Of a stretch of 64,000 bases of DNA, positions 39,927 through 47,753 are shown one piece after another (the first letter of the stretch is position 1; each line of letters opens with the position of its first letter). The position numbers and the translations under genes were made by a program. The stretch is from JAJAZB01 sp965249815 (GTDB lineage: Bacteria > Bacteroidota > Bacteroidia > Cytophagales > Spirosomataceae): contig CBDFMV010000003.1 of the NCBI GenBank assembly GCA_965249815.1, positions 1,674,001 to 1,738,000 on the forward strand, read 5' to 3'. The notes beneath the pieces were generated by a model that was not told the origin of the DNA, did no database searches, and saw only the letters and a program-made list of their open reading frames with translations.

Positions 39927-40685
39927 GTTGTGTGCAAACTTATTTTGACACATCTCAAAAGTCATATTAGGACGAATTTGAAAGTTTAAAACATTTTAAT
40001 GAGGCTCCTGAATTCAATTGTCTTGGTAACAATTTTCTTAGGACTTATATCTTGTAGTTCGACAAGAAATATAAGTGGGACTTATCGTTCAAACTTTGCA
40101 GACTTAGGTATGTTCATAACAACAGTTACTTTAAAAAGTGACAGTTCTTTTGAGTATCGGTTTCGTGGCGACCTAATTTTCCACACTGCAACAGGACGAT
40201 ATAAAATCAGCCGTCGAAAACTAATTGTTGTTTATAACCCAAGACCAATTGACACTTCCGGACTAGCGACTTTGAGAAGTATGGGTTTTAAGTTAGACAG
40301 TCCATTGACCTTAAAAAGTGACGCTGGTCTACCACATATTTTTTACATCAAGAGAAACAAATTATTTCACAGTAGACAAGACGAAGAAATTGTTAGACGA
40401 GCCACAACCTATAACAAGCGGAAAAAGTATTTATTTTTTGGCAGCCACTACTATAAGAAAAAATGGTACTTAAAGCGAGTAGACTAAAGCCTGCACACAA
40501 CATTAGGTTTTGTGCAAGTTGGGCAGACGGAATAAGCCTCAACATTTGTGCTATTATTTAGCATCAGTTCAATCTTGACGGAACGCTATTAAGCATTTGA
40601 ATAAAACATCAACAATATCGCAATCATCAACTTTGGTTACGGGCAGACGAAATTCTATTTCCCAACCTGCACAAAGCCTTAGTCG
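39927..40685 (+). mobile_element. Cassette-like unit 1 with own inverted ends
   Basis: GTTGTGTGCA at 39927-39936 is perfectly complementary to TGCACACAAC at 40492-40501, bracketing one AT-rich plus-strand gene (39999-40487). After the right end comes a long imperfect stem-loop to the start of the next unit. In integron cassettes the first bases of a cassette pair with the R'' box of its own attC, which is what is seen here. No integrase gene is in the window, and the match to attC is structural rather than consensus-perfect. Confidence 0.55.
39999..40487 (+). CDS. AT-rich hypothetical lipoprotein
   Basis: The 162-residue protein starts MRLLNSIVLVTIFLGLISCS, a lipoprotein signal with LISC. 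The mature part, about 145 residues, alternates strands (LKSDSSFEYRFRGDL, GRYKISRRKLIVVYNPR), like small lipocalin-like domains, and ends Lys/Tyr-rich (YYKKKWYLKRVD). No named family is recognised. Codon use is strongly AT-rich against a GC-rich surround, indicating horizontal acquisition. It is the cargo of cassette-like unit 1. Confidence 0.75.
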   Translation: MRLLNSIVLVTIFLGLISCSSTRNISGTYRSNFADLGMFITTVTLKSDSSFEYRFRGDLIFHTATGRYKISRRKLIVVYNPRPIDTSGLATLRSMGFKLDSPLTLKSDAGLPHIFYIKRNKLFHSRQDEEIVRRATTYNKRKKYLFFGSHYYKKKWYLKRVD

Positions 40686-40694
40686 TTAGCTGCA
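40492..40694. other. attC-like stem-loop between the two cassette genes
   Basis: From TGCACACAAC (40492) to GTTAGCTGCA (40685-40694). Inside, AGGTTTTGTGCAAGTTGGG at 40505-40523 pairs with 40661-40679 (17 of 19). GGGCAGACGGAAT at 40521-40533 is repeated directly as GGGCAGACGAAAT at 40641-40653. Layout R''-L''-stem-L'-R' resembles a long integron attC (about 200 bases). Confidence 0.55.
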
Positions 40695-41290
40695 ACCACC
40701 AACGACCATCACAGACAACAATTAAAATAGAAAAAATATGGATAACTCAACATCAATAAGAGAAGCCATTTGGAACCAATTTGGTGCAAGCCTTGATATG
40801 CTTGAAAATGCAATAAATATGTGTCCTAACGAACATTGGGACACAGCATTAAATTTTTGGTACACATCGTACCATTGCATTTTTTGGACAGACTATTACT
40901 TGACGACCGAACCAAGCAAATTTGAACCACCGACACCTTTTACATTTTCAGAGTTTGACCCGACAGGCAAAAAGCCAGACAGAACTTACACAAAGACAGA
41001 ATTGATTTCTTACTTAGCACATTGCCGACAAAAAGCAAGTCAATTAATATCAGGGTTGACAACTGAAAAATTAAATGAAAGGTGGATTAATGATTACAAA
41101 AACTTTTCGGTACTTGAAATTATGATGTACAACAATAGACACGTTCAACATCATTCAGCTCAATTAAACTTGTTATTAAGACAGACAATTAATAATGCAC
41201 CAGCTTGGGTAAGTCAAGCAAAGAAATTTGGTAACAGTTAAAAATTAATTGGCAAACAAACTAGTGGACGAAATGTGGTATGCAGCTAAC
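40685..41290 (+). mobile_element. Cassette-like unit 2 with own inverted ends
   Basis: GTTAGCTGCA at 40685-40694 is perfectly complementary to TGCAGCTAAC at 41281-41290, bracketing the DinB gene. To the right follows a stem ATCGCTCGCA/TGCGAGTGAT at 41306-41328, again attC-like. GTTAGCT also resembles the GTTRRRY R' box. The right boundary of the unit is unknown; the sequence 41291-41410 becomes GC-rich and shows no gene. Confidence 0.55.
40738..41241 (+). CDS. DinB-family protein
   Basis: The 167-residue protein is a DinB/YfiT-like four-helix bundle with a metal-binding His triad: WYTSYHCIFWTDYYL gives the first His, and NNRHVQHHSAQLNLLLRQ gives the HxxHH pair. Such proteins are putative metal-dependent hydrolases or thiol transferases of undefined substrate. 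Codon use is AT-rich, unlike the flanking chromosome. DinB genes are common passengers on mobile elements. It is the cargo of cassette-like unit 2. Confidence 0.85.
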   Translation: MDNSTSIREAIWNQFGASLDMLENAINMCPNEHWDTALNFWYTSYHCIFWTDYYLTTEPSKFEPPTPFTFSEFDPTGKKPDRTYTKTELISYLAHCRQKASQLISGLTTEKLNERWINDYKNFSVLEIMMYNNRHVQHHSAQLNLLLRQTINNAPAWVSQAKKFGNS

Positions 41291-41410
41291 ATGGGGTTCC
41301 CCGCAATCGCTCGCATCTTGCGAGTGATGACTATTTTAAGTGCCTCTGGCGCGGCGTCGGGTGCTCCGTTCGTCCGCGTCACTACCTTTTTACATTTCAA
41401 ACTGATAATC

Positions 41411-41508
41411 TTGTCACGCTGAGCTTGTCCGGGACGCGCAGTCGAAGCGCGGCGGGCGGGGTTGCAAGGCGCTTCGACTGCGCGTCCCGGACAAGCTCAG
41501 CGTGACAA
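41411..41508. repeat. Perfect 40-bp inverted repeat
   Basis: Arm 41411-41450 (starting TTGTCACGCTGAGCTTGTCC) is perfectly complementary to 41469-41508, with an 18-nt G-rich loop. It is the longest perfect stem in the window and sits in the 365-base gap 41242-41606, which has no gene. GCTTCGACTGCGC-type units like this are dispersed widely in the phylum. Confidence 0.93.
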
Positions 41509-41606
41509 CCTGTTATCAATCCCTTTGGTAAAAAGGTACAGACGCGGCCGAACGGAGTAAAGCGTTTGTAACGCCCGTGCGTCAACATGAAATCCGCTGA
41601 TCGAGC

Positions 41607-41915
41607 ATGAACCACCTCGAATCCATTCTGGTCATTGGTCGGAACCGCGCCATGATGGAGCGCGTCCTGACGTTGTTGCGAAACCATCAATACACGGCGA
41701 CGGGCGTCCTGACGGATGAAGACGCGTTGAGGGAAATCGAAAAGAATACCTACCGGGTGGTGGTGTTCGGCGGTAGCGTGGAGCGGGCCAGCCGGGAATT
41801 CATCAAAGCGGAAACTGCGGCGAGAAACCCCCGAACCCAATTCATCGACGCACACCCGCAAACCATCTTGGAAGAATTGAAAAGGCAAATCCGCAGCACC
41901 GGCGACAAGACGTAG
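41607..41915 (+). CDS. Degenerate response-regulator receiver-like protein
   Basis: The 102-residue protein looks like a CheY receiver fold: ILVIGRNRAMMERVLTLLRN for strand 1 and helix 1, TDEDALREIEKNTYRVVVFGG for helix 2 and strand 3. The strand-3 phosphoacceptor Asp is replaced (VVVFGGSV), and the acidic pair after strand 1 is missing, so it cannot be phosphorylated in the usual way. No kinase is adjacent. It may be a decaying or divergent regulator; the assignment is tentative. Confidence 0.65.
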   Translation: MNHLESILVIGRNRAMMERVLTLLRNHQYTATGVLTDEDALREIEKNTYRVVVFGGSVERASREFIKAETAARNPRTQFIDAHPQTILEELKRQIRSTGDKT

Positions 41916-41967
41916 CCCGCCTTTTATTTTATACCCTCAGGTTCTATTCAGGTTTAGTACTGACAAA

Positions 41968-41975
41968 TAACTTTG
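41968..41975 (+). promoter_or_regulatory. Bacteroidota-type -7 element (TAACTTTG)
   Basis: TAACTTTG matches TAnnTTTG and lies 39 bases before ATG 42015 of the DUF4256 gene. Confidence 0.6.
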
Positions 41976-42014
41976 TGTGCAGAGGAGACCAAGTCAATTG
42001 AATTCACAACAAAA

Positions 42015-42578
42015 ATGGAAACCAAAAAAGAATTATCACCCGAACAGCGCGAGGAACTACTCAGCGTATTAAAAGGCCGTTTTGAGAAAAACAAAAACTG
42101 GCATCAATCGCTTGAATGGGCTGACGTACAGGCAAAGCTAATAGCCGCCCCCGAAAAGCTTTGGTCGCTCCACGAAATGGAACGGACCGGCGGCGAACCG
42201 GACGTTGTCGGCTACGATGCACAAACGGGCGAATACCTGTTTTACGATTGTTCAACAGAAAGCCCGAAAGGCCGCCGAAGTGTGTGTTACGACGGCGAAG
42301 CGCTGGAGTCAAGGAAAGAACACAAACCGGCCACGAACGCGATGGACATGGCCACTGCCCTGGGCATTGAACTTTTAACCGAAGAAGAATACCGGGCGTT
42401 GCAGAAGCTTGGAAAGTTCGATGCAAAAACATCGAGCTGGGTGAAAACACCTTTGGAGATTCGGAAACTTGGAGGTGCCCTCTTTGCTGATTTCCGCTAC
42501 GGCCAGGTCTTCGTGTATCACAATGGGGCAGAATCGTACTACGGTACCAGAGCGTTCCGTGGCTCGCTGAGGGTTTAA
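42015..42578 (+). CDS. DUF4256 family protein
   Basis: The 187-residue soluble protein matches DUF4256: LKGRFEKNKNWHQSLEWADV, SLHEMERTGGEPDVVGYD, TGEYLFYDCSTESPKGRRSV and the C-terminal GGALFADFRYGQVFVYHNGA. The family is widespread in bacteria with no experimentally known role. The ATG at 42015 follows a TAnnTTTG promoter; an in-frame ATG at 41973 overlaps that element and is not used. Confidence 0.87.
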   Translation: METKKELSPEQREELLSVLKGRFEKNKNWHQSLEWADVQAKLIAAPEKLWSLHEMERTGGEPDVVGYDAQTGEYLFYDCSTESPKGRRSVCYDGEALESRKEHKPATNAMDMATALGIELLTEEEYRALQKLGKFDAKTSSWVKTPLEIRKLGGALFADFRYGQVFVYHNGAESYYGTRAFRGSLRV

Positions 42579-42711
42579 ACAGTGCTCCGGTTGGCCACGT
42601 TATAATCCCGAATTGGTGCAGCAAGGTACGCGTTTGCGACGCCCCGCGGATCACACCAGGGCAATCAGCCAATCTTTCAGCATCGGCAACCCAACGTCGA
42701 AATCCATAAAG

Positions 42712-43347
42712 ATGAAGAAACTGATTTATTTTCTTCTATCATTTTTACTGACCCAAAACTTAGCTTTTAGTCAAAACAGGTTCTCTTTACTCCCCAGTGC
42801 TTGCTTGTTGAGTGAAGGGATAAAGTACGATTATACTTTTTCAACAACCAAAATTCAAATGACTCGAAATGCGTCAGGATTTTCGGTTGGGGGCTACGGA
42901 ATGCTTATTTGGAACAAAAACCTTTCCTCTTCACTTGGCATTTTTTTTAATCAAACAGGGGGAGTCAATTATCTGACAACTAATTTAGGTACTTCCTCTT
43001 CTGGTACAAACAAAAATACTTTTTCGTATAGTGAGGTACGAAAATCATTACAAATACCTTTGCTCTGTGATTATAAAATCCTTACGGACAGCAAAATATC
43101 TCCCAACTTTACAGCAGGAATCGTTTATTCTCATCTACTTAGCATTCAAAAAACCTTCTTTTTTGTCCCCGAAGATAAATACCCGATTTTTACATCCTTT
43201 GGCGCTGGTGTTCAGTACAATCGAAGCCCTCGTACTTCTCTTTTGTTCCTGGCTTTTTTGAATTATGATTTTTTTAGAACTGAATTTTACTCGAATTATC
43301 GGGTTTACCAGTTTGGACTTCAAATTCGGGTAGGCAATATCCTTTAA
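42712..43347 (+). CDS. PorT-like outer-membrane beta-barrel protein (AT-rich)
   Basis: The 211-residue protein has a signal peptide (MKKLIYFLLSFLLTQNLAFS) and barrel-like strands (GFSVGGYGMLIWNKNLSSSL, SLQIPLLCDYKILTDS, FTSFGAGVQYNRSP), with an aromatic C-terminus YQFGLQIRVGNIL. It is of the same small outer-membrane barrel class as the gene at 10565, but AT-rich, so probably acquired separately. Function unknown. The start is the ATG of the signal peptide; earlier in-frame codons give no signal. Confidence 0.75.
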   Translation: MKKLIYFLLSFLLTQNLAFSQNRFSLLPSACLLSEGIKYDYTFSTTKIQMTRNASGFSVGGYGMLIWNKNLSSSLGIFFNQTGGVNYLTTNLGTSSSGTNKNTFSYSEVRKSLQIPLLCDYKILTDSKISPNFTAGIVYSHLLSIQKTFFFVPEDKYPIFTSFGAGVQYNRSPRTSLLFLAFLNYDFFRTEFYSNYRVYQFGLQIRVGNIL

Positions 43348-43487
43348 TTGCCCATATTCGTCGGTCGTCCAGCGCTTAACGATTTGCAATCTCAGGATGT
43401 TCCAAATCTGAAGGCCAGCCAGCGGCGCGAACGATCTGGAACGGGCCATGAAAGGCAGTCTTCCGACTACTTTTTTCCAACGCGGCG

Positions 43488-44012
43488 TTACCGTCGCAAC
43501 ACCGCCCGGTGCCATGTGCCAATCGGGAAACTCTGTACGGGCGGGATGTCTTCGCCGCCCACTTTTTGCCCACCACTGGTGCGCACGGGGGTGTCTTTCC
43601 CCGAAATAATTTCAAAAATCAGTTCGCCGCCGCGTCGCTCGAAGCTCGAAAGGAGCCGGGTGCCCTGCACCGTGAATTGACTCAGCAGCCGCCCGTCGAG
43701 GTAATAATCGTCGAGCAGAATGCCGTTGTTTTCGTCGGTGAAGTAGCGACCGGCGGCCCGGTCCACGATGAGGAGGTCGTAGGCGCGGCGGCCCTTCACG
43801 CTGTCTTCGCCGTAAATCAGCGCGAAGTGCCAGCGCAGCGAATCGGCGGTTGGCGCGATTTGCACGGCCATCGGCACGGCCTGGGCCACGCCCTTCGCGG
43901 TGTGAATCTGCAAGGTGCCGCGCCAGGTGCCCTGCCAGCTTTGCGGGAAGGATTGGGCCGAAGCGGGTAAAGCCAGCGCACTCAGCACAAACAGGAAAAA
44001 ACAGACGCGCAT
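43488..44012 (-). CDS. Hypothetical exported protein
   Basis: The 174-residue protein starts with a signal peptide (MRVCFFLFVLSALALPASA) and then a beta-rich domain, SWQGTWRGTLQIHTAKG, LRWHFALIYGEDS, FTDENNGILLDDYYLDGRLL, resembling lipocalin-like or META-type barrels. No named family is recognised. It is separated by 39 bases from the TonB-plug protein upstream on minus and is probably cotranscribed with it. Confidence 0.75.
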   Translation of the reverse strand: MRVCFFLFVLSALALPASAQSFPQSWQGTWRGTLQIHTAKGVAQAVPMAVQIAPTADSLRWHFALIYGEDSVKGRRAYDLLIVDRAAGRYFTDENNGILLDDYYLDGRLLSQFTVQGTRLLSSFERRGGELIFEIISGKDTPVRTSGGQKVGGEDIPPVQSFPIGTWHRAVLRR

Positions 44013-44051
44013 ACGAACTTGATTTTTGCGAAAATCAGACTCAGCGATCCT

Positions 44052-47000
44052 TCACCGAACGCCCACTACCACCGTCCCCACCACGGGCCGACCATCGGGC
44101 GTGATGCCCTGCACCACCACGCGGAGGCGACGGGCGACGTCGGAGAGCGGGAAGGTGAGCGTGGCCCCGCCGGTGGCGTCGGTCTCGAGCAGAGGTTGCC
44201 AGTGCAACACATCGCGGCGGTCGGGACGCTGCGGCGCTTCGGGCGGAGCCTCATTTTTCGGAACGTAGAACTCGCGGCGGGTGCGGAAGCCGATAAACCT
44301 GAAATCACTCATGCCCGGTCCGCGGGCGATGGGGGCGTTGTCGGAAGCGTCGCCGCGACGGGTGTAAAACGCGATGACACCGTTGGCCCCACGCACGCCG
44401 TACATGGCCGCGTCCGAGCCTTTGATAACCTCCACGCGCTCGATGTCGTTGGGGCTGAGCGCCGCCAGGGCGTTCCCTTCGCTGTTTTCCTCGATGTACA
44501 CCCCATCGACGATGTAAAGCGGGTCGGTGCCGGACATGAGGCTCTGCTGACCGCCAATCATCACGGTGTAGCCACTGCCCAGGCCCCGGCGGGTGACCCG
44601 CACCCCGGCCACGCGGCCCGTCAGCATTTCGTACAGGTTGTTGAAACGGGGCGATTTTTCGTCAAAGGTCAGTACGGCGTCGGCGCGGCTGTGGAGCGTG
44701 CCGCGCCGCTGCGATTCGGGCCGGGCGGGGGCGGGGCGGGCGGTCGTTTTCACGACGACTTCTTTCAACAGGCGCGCGCCCGGTTCGCGGTACGCCTCGG
44801 GGTCGGCTTCGTGGCGGCGTTGGGCGGTTTCCACCATCGGACGGAGCGGCGTCCAGTCGGCGGCGGGCGGGTACGGAGCGGCGGCAAACCACGATTCGGT
44901 GGTTTCGGGCAAAATCAACGCGTTCACTGGTTTTCCGGTGGGGTCGGTGGTTTTTACCAGCAGCCGCACCGTGTCGGTCAAGGCCAGGTCGGGGAGTTGA
45001 AAACGCCCCCGCTCGTCGGCCTGCACGGTGCGGCCGTAGGCGTGGCGCAGGTCACTGGCCGACACCTGCAACCGCGCACCCGGCACGGGTCGCCCGCCCT
45101 GATCGAACACGCGGGCGCGCAGCACCATCGCTTTCGGGGCCGTTGCGGTGTCGGCCAGCGCAGCCTGCCAACTCACCCGTCGCCAGCCCTGGGTCAGGAG
45201 CAGGTCGTCGAGGCCCTGGCGGGCGGTGGCGTTGTTTTTAAAGTAAAAACTGGGGTTTTCAACCCGTCCGCGCAGTTCACCCGTCAGGAGCAGGTGCGCC
45301 CGGAAGTCGGCCTGGAGCGAATCAGCGGGCACCTGGTCGGCGTCGGTAACGGCCGCCGAGAACAGCGCCGCCGTGGAATGACCCGTGTCGTCGTGCAGGC
45401 GGAGGCTCAGGCGGACGGATTCGCGGGGCAGATAGGCGGTTTTTTCCGGCGTCACGGTGAGTTGCGAGGTCGGGCTGGTTTCGGGAACGAAAACCAGCCG
45501 CTCCGCCCAGGGGCGGCCGCTTTCATCGAAAAGCGTCACCTGCGCCAGTCCGGCGGGCAGTTTGGCCAGCGGCACTACCACGCGGGCCTTGCCGTCCAGT
45601 AACCCCACTTTGGCCTCGTGCCGCACCCGACCCCGGCTTTGCACGACCACGTACACCGCCTGCCCCCGAGTATTCGGGGTCGCGCTGCGCACGCGCAAGG
45701 TCAGTTGGGTCGAGTCGCTGAGGCCGTCGGCGGCGAGGGTCAGGCCCTCCGCTTCCACGGGCGGCAGGGCGAGCGTTTGGGAAAACACCCCCGATCGCAC
45801 GTTGGCGCGGTACGCCTGACCGGCCTGGGGCGTGAGCGCCACGCTGCCCATGCCCAGCGCGTTGGTGGTGAAACGCGCCACTTCAGCGCCCTGGGCGTCG
45901 AGAATCCGGCCCGTCATGGCCCGGCCCTGGCCATCGGGGCCAAGGGTTTTCACGCCCAGCCGCGCGGGCAGGCCCGCCACCCAGCGCCCGCCTTCGGGCA
46001 AAAGCTGTATATCGAGGCTATCGGCGGCGGGTGTGTGCTCCACGCCCCGGGCGAGGTTGTAGACCAGCAACGGGCGCTCGAAAGGCGGTCGAGCGGCCAG
46101 CCGGTCGGCTTCGGTGTAGGACCGCAGGCGGTACGTGCCCGAGCGCAACGAGTCGGGCAGGCGGAAATCACCCGCCGCCCGGCCGTCGCCCGCCCGCAGC
46201 CAAAGGTGTTGCACCAGCCGCTGGTCGGGCGCGATCAAATCGACGTGGAGGGCTTCTTCGCCCAAACGAAGCTGGTGAGTGGCGGCGTCGAGCAGGTAGG
46301 CGCTCAGCCAGAGGCGGTCGCCGCCCGCGTAAAAGCCCTTGTCGAGGTGCAGAAACACCGTCGGGGCCGGGTTGCGGTGGGCCAGCGCCCAGCGTTGGGT
46401 GAGCGAGTCGAGCCGGGCGTCGGTGGGCAGCGGCTGGCCTTCGGGAGTGGGCACCAGCGTTGCGGCAACGCCGGTGCCAACATCCGCCGCCTCGTTGAGC
46501 GACCAGTCGGCGGGCAGCAGCGTAGCCAGGCGGTCGTTACCCAGAAAGCCATTGGCCTGCATGCCGTTGGGCTGCGAAATCCAGCCGTTGGTGGTAAACC
46601 CGAACGTACCCTGAGGCAGCGTGATGCGGGAGTAAGCCAGGGCCGTGCCGCGTCCGGTGGGGTTGGCAAACGTGGGTTTGGTGAAATACACCGCCAGCGG
46701 CAACGGCGATACCAGCCGCCGTTCGAAGGCCAGCCGCCCCGGCTGCACGAGGTCGGCAGCCGTCACCGGGCGCAGGTACCGGCCCACTTCGCGAGCCAGG
46801 TCGGGCGGGTTGCTGAAGGGCGTCGTGTTGGGGTTGATCTGGTACACCAGAAACCCTTCGGCCTCGTGGGTACCGTCGGCCAGACTCGCCAGCAGGTGAC
46901 GCGTCGAACCCCGGTAGGCCTGCTCGCGGGCCGCTCGCCAGCGCCGGGCCTGGCGGTCGTTTTCGGGTTTCAGGGCTTCAAAACGGCTGTTGCCTCCGTA

Positions 47001-47579
47001 AAACGCCATCCCCTGCGCGTAGTCGAAGTGCTGCAGGTCGTAGCGCAGGCGGTAGCCCAGGGCCGGGTTTTCAATCACCAGCGGCTCGGCGGCGCGGGCC
47101 AGCAGGTGGCCGTTTTGTTCTTCAAAACGCAGGACGTTTTCGTTGACGATAACGCACTGCCCGGCGAAGGGATTCTGGCCGAGCAGTTCGCGCCGGAAGT
47201 CGCGCAGTTGCCGTTCCCAGGTCTTGTCGCGTTTGGCCGTGACCGTTACGCCGCCCAGGCTCTCGCCCGACGGCGCGAGGGCCAGCGCCACCGAGCGCGG
47301 CTGGGCCGTTTCGAGGCGGAGGGGCTGGCGGGCAGGCGCGTAACCCACGTACGACGCCACCAGTTCGATGGTACCCAGGGGTACGTTGGTCAGGCGGTAA
47401 GCGCCCTGCTCGTCGGTGGTGGTGCCCAGCGTGGTGGCGTTGATAAACACGCTCGCAAACGGCAGCGGCTGGCCGGTGCTGGCGTCGGTAACGCGGCCCG
47501 TCAGGGTGGTTTGGGCCACGGCGGCGCTGACGACGGCGAGCAGCCAGCCGGTGAGGAGCAGGCGGAGGAAAGGCTTCAC
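44052..47579 (-). CDS. TonB-plug protein with carboxypeptidase-like and MG2-like domains
   Basis: The 1175-residue protein has a signal peptide (1-22), a CarboxypepD-regulatory-like domain (TTLTGRVTDASTGQPLPFAS), a long middle with an alpha-2-macroglobulin MG2-like domain (TVFLHLDKGFYAGGDRLWLS, about residue 390) and further Ig-like beta domains, then near 1000-1110 a TonB plug domain: FNNLYEMLTGRVAGVRVT, DPLYIVDGVYIEE and ERVEVIKGSDAAMYGVRGAN. No 22-strand beta-barrel follows; only about 75 residues remain. It cannot be a normal TonB receptor; it may bind protein or peptide at the surface. It leads the two-gene unit with the small exported protein. Confidence 0.85.
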   Translation of the reverse strand: MKPFLRLLLTGWLLAVVSAAVAQTTLTGRVTDASTGQPLPFASVFINATTLGTTTDEQGAYRLTNVPLGTIELVASYVGYAPARQPLRLETAQPRSVALALAPSGESLGGVTVTAKRDKTWERQLRDFRRELLGQNPFAGQCVIVNENVLRFEEQNGHLLARAAEPLVIENPALGYRLRYDLQHFDYAQGMAFYGGNSRFEALKPENDRQARRWRAAREQAYRGSTRHLLASLADGTHEAEGFLVYQINPNTTPFSNPPDLAREVGRYLRPVTAADLVQPGRLAFERRLVSPLPLAVYFTKPTFANPTGRGTALAYSRITLPQGTFGFTTNGWISQPNGMQANGFLGNDRLATLLPADWSLNEAADVGTGVAATLVPTPEGQPLPTDARLDSLTQRWALAHRNPAPTVFLHLDKGFYAGGDRLWLSAYLLDAATHQLRLGEEALHVDLIAPDQRLVQHLWLRAGDGRAAGDFRLPDSLRSGTYRLRSYTEADRLAARPPFERPLLVYNLARGVEHTPAADSLDIQLLPEGGRWVAGLPARLGVKTLGPDGQGRAMTGRILDAQGAEVARFTTNALGMGSVALTPQAGQAYRANVRSGVFSQTLALPPVEAEGLTLAADGLSDSTQLTLRVRSATPNTRGQAVYVVVQSRGRVRHEAKVGLLDGKARVVVPLAKLPAGLAQVTLFDESGRPWAERLVFVPETSPTSQLTVTPEKTAYLPRESVRLSLRLHDDTGHSTAALFSAAVTDADQVPADSLQADFRAHLLLTGELRGRVENPSFYFKNNATARQGLDDLLLTQGWRRVSWQAALADTATAPKAMVLRARVFDQGGRPVPGARLQVSASDLRHAYGRTVQADERGRFQLPDLALTDTVRLLVKTTDPTGKPVNALILPETTESWFAAAPYPPAADWTPLRPMVETAQRRHEADPEAYREPGARLLKEVVVKTTARPAPARPESQRRGTLHSRADAVLTFDEKSPRFNNLYEMLTGRVAGVRVTRRGLGSGYTVMIGGQQSLMSGTDPLYIVDGVYIEENSEGNALAALSPNDIERVEVIKGSDAAMYGVRGANGVIAFYTRRGDASDNAPIARGPGMSDFRFIGFRTRREFYVPKNEAPPEAPQRPDRRDVLHWQPLLETDATGGATLTFPLSDVARRLRVVVQGITPDGRPVVGTVVVGVR

Positions 47580-47696
47580 GGAAAACAGGTTTAGTACGTT
47601 GAAGGTAGGGAAAAGTCGCTGGAAAACGGGTTTCGCGTCGGAACGAGGGCAAGGGTTTTCGTCCTAAATTTCAAAATGAATTTTAAAATCTGAAGA

Positions 47697-47743
47697 CTTA
47701 TTCCCGCAATTTTAAAATTCAATTTTAAATTTACGGGAATAAG
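47697..47743. repeat. Inverted repeat with AT-rich loop
   Basis: CTTATTCCCG at 47697-47706 pairs with CGGGAATAAG at 47734-47743; the AT-rich loop itself is palindromic (AATTTTAAAATT). It lies just before the AAA/DUF4143 start at 47754, between divergent genes. Confidence 0.75.
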
Positions 47744-47753
47744 ATTTACTATC

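Noticed and set aside
41242..41606. tRNA or other structured RNA gene in the gap
   Set aside because: Only hairpins of repeat type are seen; no cloverleaf with a T-loop or CCA end could be found by eye here or in other gaps.
44019..47594. Two long open frames on plus opposite the TonB-plug gene
   Set aside because: Protein is Gly/Arg/His-rich without domains; the minus strand carries a signal peptide and recognisable domains over the same span.
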